A stretch of 64,000 nucleotides of DNA from Rhizobium sp. (GTDB lineage Bacteria > Pseudomonadota > Alphaproteobacteria > Rhizobiales > Rhizobiaceae): NCBI GenBank assembly GCA_002796995.1, contig PEKW01000007.1, positions 1 to 64,000 of the forward strand, written 5' to 3'. Shown here one piece after another: positions 52,665-60,826 of this stretch. The notes under the pieces are model-generated. The model searched no databases. It was given only the letters and a program-made list of their open reading frames with translations, and was not told where the DNA came from. The position numbers and the translations under genes are program-made. Numbering within the stretch: the first letter of the stretch is position 1; each line of letters begins with the position of its first letter.

Positions 52665-53994
52665 ACCCGATGTCATCATCATCGGCGGCGGACCGGCCGG
52701 GCTTTCGGCGGCGATCGAAATTTCTCGTTCCGGCTATTCCGTCGAGATCGTCGAGCAGCGCGAGAGCCTCGGCGGCGCGGTTCACCGCCAGCCGATTGCA
52801 GGCGTGGCGCCGATCAGTCAGGCAGCCGGCCCCAAGGCCCGCTGGAACGCCCTTGCGCAAGCCTTCTCGGCAGCGCGCATTTCGGTGCGCCACGCGTCCG
52901 TCTTCCTCGGCGTCGACGGCGACGGGCTGGTGCTGATCGAGAACCGCCGCACGGGCCGGATCGAGCAGGCGAGGCCGAAGGCCGTCATCCTCGCAACCGG
53001 CGCGGTCGAGAAGGTTCATCCGCGGCCCGGCTGGCAGATGGCCGGGGTCTCCACCGCCGGCGGACTGCAGGTGATGATGAAGGAAACCGGGCGGGCGCCG
53101 CAAGGTCGCGTGCTGCTCGCCGGCAGCGGGCCGCTGCTGATCGCGGTCGCAGCCCAGATGGCCCGGCTCGGCAATCCGCCTGTGGCGATCGTCGAGGCGG
53201 GCGATCCGCTGCGACGGGTCGGCCCGGGGATCGCAATGCTCGGGCATGCCGCGCTGCTGCGCGAGGCGGCCGGTTATCTCTCGCAGATCTATCTGCGCCG
53301 CGTGCCCTGGCTGCGTGGCACGCAGCTTGTAACGATCGCGCGGGACGGCGAAAACCTTCAGGCCGTATTGCGACGGCGCGACGGCGGCGAGCGGCAGATC
53401 ACCGTCGATCGCATCGGCCTGCATGACGGAATCCGGCCCAATGATTTCGGCCTGCCGAACGAGACGACCGCATCGACGTCGAGGCCTCTGATCGTCAGGG
53501 CTGGAGACTGCCGCGAGGCGCTCGGCGCCTTTGCCGCCGAGGCGGACGGGCGGCGGGCGGGCCGCACCGTCACCGACCTCCTGTCGGGGAAACGCGACCG
53601 CGCCGGGCTCGACCATGCCGTCGAGCGCGCCCGCCTGGCGCAGGCGACGCTGGCGGAACTCTTTGCACCGATCCATGCGGCACAGCCGCTTCGGTCTCTG
53701 CCGGACGACACCGTCCTCTGCCGCTGTGAAGGCAAGACGGTCGGGGATCTGCGCCAGCTCTGCAGCCGGGCGGACCGACTGACGGGCCGGGAGGTCAAGC
53801 ACAATGGCCGTTTTGCCATGGGCGCCTGCCAGGGCCGCTTCTGCGCCGCCAATACCGCGGCGCTGATGGCCGAGATCAATCCCGACGGCCCCGCGCCGTC
53901 GACCGAGGACCTGACCGGCCGCCGCTGGCCGGTGCGTCCCATATCCATCGCGGCGCTGACCGGCGCCATCCCCCCGAACACCGAAAACGAATGA
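52657..53994 (+). CDS. FAD/NAD(P)-binding oxidoreductase subunit with BFD-like domain
   Basis: A 445-residue flavoprotein. The first dinucleotide loop is IIIGGGPAGLSAA, and there is a second nucleotide site around VLLAGSGPLLIAVAA. The C-terminal part (LCRCEG... and GACQGRFC) is a BFD-like [2Fe-2S] domain, as in HcnB and LhpE. The true start is ATG 52657; upstream sequence in this frame overlaps the ferredoxin gene. Confidence 0.9.
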   Translation: MTEPDVIIIGGGPAGLSAAIEISRSGYSVEIVEQRESLGGAVHRQPIAGVAPISQAAGPKARWNALAQAFSAARISVRHASVFLGVDGDGLVLIENRRTGRIEQARPKAVILATGAVEKVHPRPGWQMAGVSTAGGLQVMMKETGRAPQGRVLLAGSGPLLIAVAAQMARLGNPPVAIVEAGDPLRRVGPGIAMLGHAALLREAAGYLSQIYLRRVPWLRGTQLVTIARDGENLQAVLRRRDGGERQITVDRIGLHDGIRPNDFGLPNETTASTSRPLIVRAGDCREALGAFAAEADGRRAGRTVTDLLSGKRDRAGLDHAVERARLAQATLAELFAPIHAAQPLRSLPDDTVLCRCEGKTVGDLRQLCSRADRLTGREVKHNGRFAMGACQGRFCAANTAALMAEINPDGPAPSTEDLTGRRWPVRPISIAALTGAIPPNTENE

Positions 53995-55409
53995 CGAGGT
54001 TTACCGACATGACGCAAGCCCAGCGCCTGGCGCCCGAGACCACCAATGCGATCCTGGTCCGCAATCCCTTCGACGGCCAGCCGGTCGGCGAAGTGGCAAC
54101 CAGCTCTTCGGCCGAAATCAACGCCGCCGTGCTGCGCGCCAAGACCGCCCAGTGGGAATTCCGCCGCTCGACGCCGGCGGTGCGCCGCGCCATGCTGAAT
54201 GCGCTGGCCGCCGAGATTGCCGCCGATGCCGAGAACCTGGCGCGCATCATCTCCAATGAAATGGGCAAGACGATCCGCGAGGCGCGCAACGAAGTGCGCC
54301 GCGCCCAGAACACGCTGAAGCTCTCCGGCGACGCCGGGACCTTCCTCGACGGCGAGGCGCTGCACTGCGCGATCGTCGAGGGCGGCGCGGACCGGCTGGC
54401 GACGATCACCTACGAACCCGTCGGGGTGGTGGGCGCGATCACGCCCTTCAACTACCCGCTCAACCTGCTCTGCCACAAGCTCGGCCCGGCGATCGCCGCC
54501 GGCAATGCCGTGGTCGCCAAGCCGTCTCCCAAGGCGCCGCTGGCCGCCGCGCGGTTGCGCGAACTGGCGCTGAAGGCCGGCTGGCCGGCCGACCTGTTCC
54601 AGATCGTGCACGGCGCGGCGGAGGCTGCCCTGTCGCTCGCCCGCTCGCCGATCGACCTTCTGTCCTTTACCGGCGGGCCGGGCGCCGGCCTCGCGCTCAA
54701 GAATGCCAGCGGACTCATCCGTTGCCTGATGGAGCTGGGCGGCAACGATCCGCTGTTCGTGCTTCCCGACGCCGACCTCGACAAGGCGGTCGCCACGACC
54801 ATCGGCCACCGCTTCGAGATTGCCGGACAGAGCTGTGCGGCGGTCAAGAAGCTCTACCTGCACCAAGACATCGAGAAGGCCTTCACCGAAAAGCTGCTCG
54901 CGGCCGTCGATGCCGTCGAGTTCGGCGATCCCTCCAGGGACGATACCGACATGGGCACGGTCATCGACCTGGCTGCGGCCAAGGCCGTGGCCGAACGGGT
55001 CAATGCCAGCATTTCCGGCCATGGCGGCAAGCTGCTGACCGGCGGCACCCATGATGGCACGGTCTTTGCGCCGACCGTCATCTCGGAGGTTGCTGTCGAC
55101 GCGCCTGTCATCGCAGACGAGACCTTCGGCCCGATCATCGCGATCCGCAGCTTCACCGACCCGCGCGCGGCGATCGCCGAGGTCAATGCCGGCGTCTATG
55201 GCCTTCAGGCCGGCGTCTTCACCAATGATCACGCGCTGATCAAGACCTTCTCGCGCGACCTGATCGTCGGCGGCGTGATGATCAACGAAGGCCCGGATTT
55301 CCGCGCCGAACACGTGCCCTTCGGCGGCGTCAAGCGCTCCGGCCTCGGCCGCGAGGGCGTTCGCATCGCGCTGCGCGAAATGTCGGAGCCCAAGGTCGTG
55401 ATCGACTGA
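53991..55409 (+). CDS. NAD(P)-dependent aldehyde dehydrogenase
   Basis: A 472-residue aldehyde dehydrogenase. It has EPVGVVGAITPFNYPLN, the glutamate motif MELGGNDP and the nucleophile cysteine in GQSCAA; the C-terminus has HVPFGGVKRSGLGREG. It would oxidise a semialdehyde formed by the upstream oxidase or by the lyase step. ATG 53991 overlaps the previous stop as ATGA; ATG 54009 with GAGG upstream is also possible. Confidence 0.92.
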   Translation: MTRFTDMTQAQRLAPETTNAILVRNPFDGQPVGEVATSSSAEINAAVLRAKTAQWEFRRSTPAVRRAMLNALAAEIAADAENLARIISNEMGKTIREARNEVRRAQNTLKLSGDAGTFLDGEALHCAIVEGGADRLATITYEPVGVVGAITPFNYPLNLLCHKLGPAIAAGNAVVAKPSPKAPLAAARLRELALKAGWPADLFQIVHGAAEAALSLARSPIDLLSFTGGPGAGLALKNASGLIRCLMELGGNDPLFVLPDADLDKAVATTIGHRFEIAGQSCAAVKKLYLHQDIEKAFTEKLLAAVDAVEFGDPSRDDTDMGTVIDLAAAKAVAERVNASISGHGGKLLTGGTHDGTVFAPTVISEVAVDAPVIADETFGPIIAIRSFTDPRAAIAEVNAGVYGLQAGVFTNDHALIKTFSRDLIVGGVMINEGPDFRAEHVPFGGVKRSGLGREGVRIALREMSEPKVVID

Positions 55410-55420
55410 GGAGGGAGACC

Positions 55421-56164
55421 ATGCGTATCGCCATCATGGGGGCATCGGGCCGGGTCGGGACCCGGCTCGTCGAACTGATCCTCGCCAATCCCGGGCTGGA
55501 ACTGGCCGCGGCGCTCGTTTCGCCCGGATCGCGGCTCGTCGGCACGCCCGTCGCCGGCGGCAGCATCGAATACCGGCCGGCCGAGGCGGCGATGAAGAGC
55601 CATTGCGACGTGATGATCGACTTCTCGACGCCGGCCGCAAGCCTCGCCTTGCAGGCGGATATCGGCACGAAGCCGATCCCGATGGTGATCGGCACCACCG
55701 GTTTCATGATCGAAGAGGACGAGTGCCTGACCCGATTTTGCCTCCATCGCCCGATGCTCTTCAGCGCCAATTTTGCCCACGGGTTCGAAGCTTTCCGGCG
55801 GGCGGGCGTCGATTTCGCCAGGCGCATGCCGGATGCCGAGGCGACGGTCGGGGAAACCTACCATGCTCGCAAGAAGGCCGAACCGTCCGGCACCTCGCGC
55901 CTTCTGGCCCGCCAGCTGTTCGAGGCACGAAGCCGCGCCATGGGATTTGCCGCGCCCGAACCGGCGATCACCGTCAACCGCGAAGGCGACACGGTCGGCG
56001 TCAACGAGATCCGCTTCGACATGGGCTCCGCCGAGGCAGTGTTCACCTACCGCGTCCACACACTCGCCGCCTATGCCGAAGGGGCGCTCGCCGCTGCGCA
56101 ATGGCTGGTTTCCACACCGCGCCCCGCCGGCCGCTACAGCCTGACGGACAGCCTGAACGACTGA
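55421..56164 (+). CDS. DapB-like dihydrodipicolinate reductase paralogue
   Basis: A 247-residue protein with a DapB fold. The NAD(P) loop is MGASGRVG (residues 6-13) and GTTGF is at residues 91-95. The catalytic block reads ETYHARKKAEPSGT (145-158). Aligned to E. coli DapB, lysine 163 is kept (Lys151) but histidine 159 is replaced by Tyr147. This suggests a changed reaction or substrate, and it sits in a catabolic operon, so a role in lysine synthesis is not assumed. It follows the aldehyde dehydrogenase gene by 11 bases. Confidence 0.82.
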   Translation: MRIAIMGASGRVGTRLVELILANPGLELAAALVSPGSRLVGTPVAGGSIEYRPAEAAMKSHCDVMIDFSTPAASLALQADIGTKPIPMVIGTTGFMIEEDECLTRFCLHRPMLFSANFAHGFEAFRRAGVDFARRMPDAEATVGETYHARKKAEPSGTSRLLARQLFEARSRAMGFAAPEPAITVNREGDTVGVNEIRFDMGSAEAVFTYRVHTLAAYAEGALAAAQWLVSTPRPAGRYSLTDSLND

Positions 56165-56181
56165 TGATACGAGAGAGGAAC

Positions 56182-57105
56182 ATGACCATGCAGGACCTTC
56201 ACAAACGCTTCAACGGCGTCTTCACTGCCCTCATCACGCCCTTCAAGGACGGTGCCGTCGATACGGCCGCCTATGACGCGCTGGTCGAACGCCAGATCGA
56301 GGCCGGCGTCGCCGGCCTAGTTCCGGTCGGCACGACCGGCGAGGCGGCCACCCTTTCCGACGAGGAGGCGGACGCCCTGATCGCCCGCACCGTGAAGCTC
56401 GCAGCCGGGCGCGTCCTGGTGATGGCGGGTGCCGGCGCCAACGACACGAAAAAGACGATCGACAAGGTGAAGCGGGCCGAACAGGTCGGCGCCGACGCCG
56501 TGCTGATCGTCACGCCCTACTACAACAAGCCGACCCAGGCGGGTCTCGTGGCTCACTATGGCGCGGCGGCCGCGGCGACCTCGCTGCCGGTCATGCTCTA
56601 TTCGGTCCCGGGCCGCTGCGGCGTCGAGATCGCGCCGGAGACCTGCGCGGTGCTGCTCGAGCGCCACGACAACATCGTCGCGATCAAGGAGGCCGGCGGA
56701 TCGGCGGCCCGCGTCACCCAGCTGCGTACCGCCTGCGGCGACCGGCTGATCATCCATTCGGGCGACGACGGGCTGACGCTGCCCTTCCTGTCGCTCGGCG
56801 CCGTCGGCGTCACCAGCGTCGTCGCCAATGTCGCGCCGCGCGAAATGGTGCAGCTGGTGGAAGCCTGGAAGGCGGGCGACACAGCCCGCGCGCTGGCCCT
56901 GCACGAACTGATCGCCGAGCTCACCGACGGCATGTTCATCGAATCCAATCCGGGCCCGGTCAAGGCGGCGCTGGCGCTCTCCAATCTCGCCGGGCCGGAA
57001 ATGCGCCTGCCGATGGTTCCGGTCTCGCCGGCCAACCGCGAACGGCTCGCCGGTATACTCGGCCGCTTCGCTTCCGCCTCGGCCGCCTTCCAAGAAATGC
57101 GGTAA
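56182..57105 (+). CDS. DapA-family (dihydrodipicolinate synthase-like) lyase or aldolase
   Basis: A 307-residue class I aldolase of the DHDPS/NAL family. All standard DapA residues are present: Thr51 and Thr52 (GTTGE), Tyr113/114 (PYYNKP), Tyr140 and Arg145 (LYSVPGR), and the Schiff-base Lys169 (AIKEA). The start ATG at 56182 has GAGAGAGG upstream. In hydroxyproline pathways a homologue deaminates the cyclic imine, but the intact DapA residues and the adjacent DapB-like gene leave pyruvate aldol chemistry equally likely. Confidence 0.85.
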   Translation: MTMQDLHKRFNGVFTALITPFKDGAVDTAAYDALVERQIEAGVAGLVPVGTTGEAATLSDEEADALIARTVKLAAGRVLVMAGAGANDTKKTIDKVKRAEQVGADAVLIVTPYYNKPTQAGLVAHYGAAAAATSLPVMLYSVPGRCGVEIAPETCAVLLERHDNIVAIKEAGGSAARVTQLRTACGDRLIIHSGDDGLTLPFLSLGAVGVTSVVANVAPREMVQLVEAWKAGDTARALALHELIAELTDGMFIESNPGPVKAALALSNLAGPEMRLPMVPVSPANRERLAGILGRFASASAAFQEMR

Positions 57106-57158
57106 GCGGCGGCATCAGCTTTGCATTGTCCGTGGCGAATGGACGTAGGACTATCAAC

Positions 57159-57189
57159 CGTCGGCTCCCGGCTCTGCCGGAGGCCGACG
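57159..57189 (+). promoter_or_regulatory. Strong hairpin between the DapA-like and permease genes
   Basis: A CGTCGGC/GCCGACG stem with further pairing inside (TCC/GGA, CGG/CCG). No T run follows. It sits 20 bases before a small start codon with its own ribosome binding site, so a leader or attenuator role is possible. Confidence 0.5.
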
Positions 57190-57208
57190 CAAGACCAGGG
57201 GAACAAGA

Positions 57209-57298
57209 ATGACAAACAGGACTGACGACGACCGGCATCCCCGGTGCAGACATCATCCGTCTTGCCATGCGACCAGGATCGCGGGAGGTGGGCGATGA
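57209..57298 (+). CDS. Possible 29-residue leader ORF overlapping the ABC permease
   Basis: An ATG preceded by AGGGGAACAAG opens a 29-codon frame rich in His and Arg (DDDRHPRCRHH and PSCHATR). Its stop TGA overlaps the permease start as ATGA. It could be a translational-coupling leader or a chance frame. No homology is recognised. Confidence 0.35.
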   Translation: MTNRTDDDRHPRCRHHPSCHATRIAGGGR

Positions 57299-57960
57299 GT
57301 TACAGCTGGGACTTCCATTCCGTGTGGCAATACTGGGACCTCTTTCTCTGGGGTCTGTGGATCACCGTGCTCTACACGTTCGGCTCGATCTTCTTCGGCG
57401 TCCTGATCGGCTTCCTCACCTGCGCGGCCAGGCTTTCCGGCTGGCGGATCCTGTCCGGCATCGCCCGGGTCTACCAGGAAATCTTCCGCTGCACGCCGCT
57501 GCTCGTCCAGCTTCTGTGGTTCTATTATGCCTTCCCGCTTTTGGTCGGCGGCTCGATCGACAACCGTCTCGCGGCCATGCTCACTCTGTCGCTCTATGTC
57601 GGCGCCTTCTACGCGGAAATCTTCCGCGGCGGGATCGTGTCGATCGACAAGGGACAGCGCGAGGCGGCTGCCGCGATCGGCATGAGCCCCTGGCAGTCGA
57701 TGAAACGGATCATCCTGCCGCAGGCGATGAAGCGGGTTCTGCCGTCCTTCATCAACCAGTCGGTCATTCAGTTCAAGAACACCTCGCTGGTCTCGGTCAT
57801 TTCGGTCGCCGATCTCGCTTACATGGCCGCGGTGGTGAACGGTCAGACCTACCGGCCGCTGGAATCCTACACGCTCATGGCCGGCCTCTATATCGCCATG
57901 CTTCTGCCGCTCACCCAGGCCGCGGACTGGATCGAACGACGCCTCAGGGTCAGCGACTAA
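57295..57960 (+). CDS. Amino-acid ABC transporter permease
   Basis: A 221-residue permease of the HisM/GlnP class. The first helix region is GLWITVLYTFGSIFFGVLIG, and the EAA loop is QREAAAAIGMSPWQSMKRIILPQA. A single permease gene is present, so it would act as a homodimer. The start ATG 57295 has GGGAGGTGGGCG upstream. The binding protein is at 49167 on the other strand. Confidence 0.92.
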   Translation: MSYSWDFHSVWQYWDLFLWGLWITVLYTFGSIFFGVLIGFLTCAARLSGWRILSGIARVYQEIFRCTPLLVQLLWFYYAFPLLVGGSIDNRLAAMLTLSLYVGAFYAEIFRGGIVSIDKGQREAAAAIGMSPWQSMKRIILPQAMKRVLPSFINQSVIQFKNTSLVSVISVADLAYMAAVVNGQTYRPLESYTLMAGLYIAMLLPLTQAADWIERRLRVSD

Positions 57961-57978
57961 CGGAACGGATGCACGGAC

Positions 57979-58752
57979 ATGACACAGAATTCCAATCCCA
58001 AGGCACCCGTGATCGAAGCGGTCGGGCTGCACAAGAGCTACGGCACGCATGAAGTGCTCAAGGGGCTCGATCTCAGCCTCGAGCGCGGCGAAGTCGTGGC
58101 GCTGATCGGCCCGTCGGGGTCGGGCAAGTCGACCTTCATCCGCTGCCTCAACATGATGGAAATCCCAACAGGCGGCACCATCCGCTTTCGCCAGAAGGCC
58201 GTCGGCGAGCGGTTCCGCGACAAGGGCGACGAGATCGGCATCGGCACGCTGCGCCGCCATGTCGGCATGGTGTTCCAGCACTTCAACCTCTTCCCGCACA
58301 AGACCGTGCTGCAGAACGTGACGGAAGGCCCGATCGTCGTGTGCAAACGGCCGAAGCGCGAGGCGGAGGCGCTCGCCATGGACCTGCTCGCCCAGGTCGG
58401 CCTTGCCGAGAAGCACTCGGCCTATCCGAACCACCTGTCGGGCGGCCAGAAGCAGCGCGTGGCGATCGCCCGGGCGCTGGCGATGGAACCCGAAGTGCTG
58501 CTGCTCGACGAGGTGACCAGCGCGCTCGACCCGGAACTGGTGGGCGAGGTTCTCGCCGTCATCCGCGGCCTGGCTGACAAGGGCATGACCATGGCGATCG
58601 TCACGCATGAAATGGCCTTTGCCGCAGACGTCGCGAGCCGCGTGCTCTTCCTCGACCAGGGCGTGATTGCCGAGACCGGCAGCGCCGAGGACGTGATCCT
58701 CAATCCGCAGAATCCGCGGCTTCAGGGTTTCGTCGCGCGGTTCAAGGGTTGA
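57979..58752 (+). CDS. Amino-acid ABC transporter ATP-binding protein
   Basis: A 257-residue ATPase of the GlnQ/HisP type. Walker A is GPSGSGKST, the Q-loop is VFQHFNLFPH, the signature is LSGGQKQRVAIARAL and Walker B is VLLLDEVTSALD. It works with the 57295 permease and the 49167 binding protein. Confidence 0.96.
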   Translation: MTQNSNPKAPVIEAVGLHKSYGTHEVLKGLDLSLERGEVVALIGPSGSGKSTFIRCLNMMEIPTGGTIRFRQKAVGERFRDKGDEIGIGTLRRHVGMVFQHFNLFPHKTVLQNVTEGPIVVCKRPKREAEALAMDLLAQVGLAEKHSAYPNHLSGGQKQRVAIARALAMEPEVLLLDEVTSALDPELVGEVLAVIRGLADKGMTMAIVTHEMAFAADVASRVLFLDQGVIAETGSAEDVILNPQNPRLQGFVARFKG

Positions 58753-58760
58753 GCGTCACC

Positions 58761-59837
58761 ATGGCAAAACTGAAGGTCACAATATTCGGCGCCGGCGAAA
58801 TCGGCTCGGCGCTGGCGATGGCCCTGTCGGCGAGCGAGGATTTCGCCGTTCAGGTCGTCGACAGGTCGGAGGATGCGCTTGACCGGCTGCGGTCGATGAA
58901 TATCAAGGCGACGCTCCAGATCCTTGACCACGGCGATGAGCTGCAGGCCCTGCTGTCCGGCCAGGACGTCGCGGTGGCGGCCGTGCCGGAAGGCGGCGTC
59001 AACGCGATCGCCGAGGCGGCGGCGCGGGCGAAGGTGCATTATCTCGACTTCTCCTGCGCCCGGCCGGAGACGAAGGCGATCCTCGCGCCACTCGCCGAGC
59101 AGCGCGCCGTGTTCAACGGATGCGGCGTTTCGCCGGGCATGATCGGCAATGTCGCCTGCGGGCTGCTCGACGCCTTCTCGCCCGTCACCGACCTGACGAT
59201 CCGCGTCGGCGCCATACCGCGCTTTCCGACCAACCGGCTCGGCTATGGCCAGATCTGGAACGTCGACGGCCTGATCGACGAATATACCCGACCAAGTGCC
59301 GCGATCCGCGATGGCAAGGCGGTCAGCGTGTCGCCGCTCGAAGAATACGGCCAGCTGAGCATCGACGGTGTGGCGTACGAGGAATTCGTCACCTCGGGCG
59401 GCGTCGAGGATCTGTCGATCTTTTCCGAATCGGCGCCGAAGAACGTGACCTTCAAGACCATCCGCTATCCGGGCCATCTCGACTACATGCGCTTCCTGCT
59501 CGACGATCTGGGTTTGCGCCACCGACGCGACATGCTGCGGTCGCTGCTCTACAACGGCCTGCCGGTGATCGAGGACGACGTGCTGCTGTTGGTCGTGACC
59601 GCGCGCGGCTATCGCGGCCGCCAGCCCACCGAGCGCACCATCTGCCATCGCTTCTCGCCGAACCGGAATCTGGGGCCTTTCAATGCGCTGACCTCGGTCG
59701 CCACCGGCTATGCGGCGACGCTGCTCTCGATGCTGCACAGGCGTGAGATCCCTGCACAGGGTTTGATCGCGCATCACCGCATCGACACCGGGACGCTGCT
59801 TTCGCGAGACTTCCTGAAGCCGCTGCTTTCGACGTGA
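58761..59837 (+). CDS. Saccharopine dehydrogenase family protein
   Basis: A 358-residue oxidoreductase. The NAD(P) loop is VTIFGAGEIGSALA at the N-terminus. The central region (YLDFSCARPET, NGCGVSPGMIGNVACG) and the C-terminal domain fit the LYS9-type saccharopine dehydrogenase family. Family members form or split secondary-amine bonds between amino acids and keto acids. The ATG at 58761 is used; a TTG at 58749 overlaps the ATPase stop. It is the last gene of the imino-acid locus. Confidence 0.85.
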   Translation: MAKLKVTIFGAGEIGSALAMALSASEDFAVQVVDRSEDALDRLRSMNIKATLQILDHGDELQALLSGQDVAVAAVPEGGVNAIAEAAARAKVHYLDFSCARPETKAILAPLAEQRAVFNGCGVSPGMIGNVACGLLDAFSPVTDLTIRVGAIPRFPTNRLGYGQIWNVDGLIDEYTRPSAAIRDGKAVSVSPLEEYGQLSIDGVAYEEFVTSGGVEDLSIFSESAPKNVTFKTIRYPGHLDYMRFLLDDLGLRHRRDMLRSLLYNGLPVIEDDVLLLVVTARGYRGRQPTERTICHRFSPNRNLGPFNALTSVATGYAATLLSMLHRREIPAQGLIAHHRIDTGTLLSRDFLKPLLST

Positions 59838-59940
59838 ACCAAGCGCCCGGCCACCGGTCGGGCGGCGCGGTTTGGCGGCCCGCACCGACCTCTGGCGGCG
59901 AGGCCGGCGAATCGCTATGAGGGACGCTCAGGAGCATCCC

Positions 59941-60543
59941 ATGTACACGCTCGAGCACACAGAGACATTCAGCCAGGACATCAAGAAGAGCCGGTTCATC
60001 GCCCATGCCGCCCCGGTCGCGAGCGAGGATGAGGCCAAAGCCTTCATCGCCGCCGTCAGTGATCCTTCCGCCAATCACAACTGCTGGGCCTGGCGCGTGG
60101 GCCAGGCCTATCGCTTCAGCGACGACGGGGAGCCGAGCGGGACGGCCGGAAAACCGATGCTGCAGGCCATCGACGGACAGGGGCTGGATTACGTCGCAGT
60201 CGTCGTCACGCGCTGGTTCGGCGGGATCCTGCTGGGCAGTGGCGGGCTGATGCGTGCCTATGGCGGCACGGCGGCAGCCTGCCTCAGAGAGGCGGCGAAG
60301 ATCGAGATCATTCCACGGATAGAAGGAGAAATCGTCGCCGGTTTCTCAGACCTCGCGCTCCTCAAGGCGCGGCTGGGCGCCCTGCCCGATCTCATCGTCG
60401 TCAGCGAGGAATTCACCGCGACCGGCGCGGTTCTGACCGTGGCCCTGCCCGAGGCGGCGGCGGCTCAGGCCAACCGGCTGGTGACGGACGTCACCAGCGG
60501 ACGAGCCTTCGTCCGCTTCGGCGACGAAGAGAACCCGTCCTAG
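59941..60543 (+). CDS. YigZ/IMPACT family protein
   Basis: A 200-residue protein of the IMPACT/YigZ family. The N-terminal domain has the characteristic KKSRFIAHAAPV, NHNCWAWRVG and DDGEPSGTAGKPML. The function is not settled; ribosome- or translation-linked roles have been suggested for eukaryotic relatives. The start ATG has AGGAG upstream. It is followed by a small convergent gene. Confidence 0.88.
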   Translation: MYTLEHTETFSQDIKKSRFIAHAAPVASEDEAKAFIAAVSDPSANHNCWAWRVGQAYRFSDDGEPSGTAGKPMLQAIDGQGLDYVAVVVTRWFGGILLGSGGLMRAYGGTAAACLREAAKIEIIPRIEGEIVAGFSDLALLKARLGALPDLIVVSEEFTATGAVLTVALPEAAAAQANRLVTDVTSGRAFVRFGDEENPS

Positions 60544-60555
60544 TCCTGGCTAAAA

Positions 60556-60714
60556 TCAGTGAATGGTATCCGGCGATTCGTCCCGGAGGAGATGCAGCGC
60601 ATCGGTGAGGGCCGCGACCAGAATATCGGTCAGTTCGTCGCCCTTGCTCTCGACCAGCATGGCCTGGATGGCGGCGTCCTGCTGTTCGAAGAAGTGATCC
60701 GGTTCATTCGTCAT
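60556..60714 (-). CDS. Small protein of unknown function
   Basis: About 52 residues, acidic and helical (NEPDHFFEQQDAAIQAML, followed by a likely helix LTDILVAALTDALHLL). There is no membrane segment. The ATG at 60714 has AAGGGA upstream. No named family is recognised. It lies convergent to the YigZ-family gene with a 12-base gap. Confidence 0.5.
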   Translation of the reverse strand: MTNEPDHFFEQQDAAIQAMLVESKGDELTDILVAALTDALHLLRDESPDTIH

Positions 60715-60826
60715 TCTATCAGTCCCTTCATGGTGCCGATTCGTCTGCATCGTTCAGGACTGTTAAACGCCGGCTGGCTTGCGCCGGGCTTTCACGCCCG
60801 GCGGTGTCCATAGGGCAGCAACGATG

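Noticed and set aside
53358-55313. 651-residue minus-strand frame
   Set aside because: It is antisense to the oxidoreductase and aldehyde dehydrogenase genes and has no recognisable domain.
55421-57105. Lysine biosynthesis genes dapB and dapA
   Set aside because: They lie in a LysR-governed catabolic set, and the DapB-like protein has lost the catalytic histidine. Biosynthetic copies are expected elsewhere.
49167-59837. Standard hydroxyproline degradation operon
   Set aside because: The oxidase, DapA-like and ALDH parts fit, but no epimerase is present, the DapA-like protein keeps true DapA residues, and the DapB-like and saccharopine-dehydrogenase-like genes do not belong to that route. 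Kept only as the nearest known comparison.
59844-59864. Hairpin after the saccharopine-dehydrogenase-family gene as terminator
   Set aside because: CGCCCG/CGGGCG is only six pairs with a nine-base loop and no T run.
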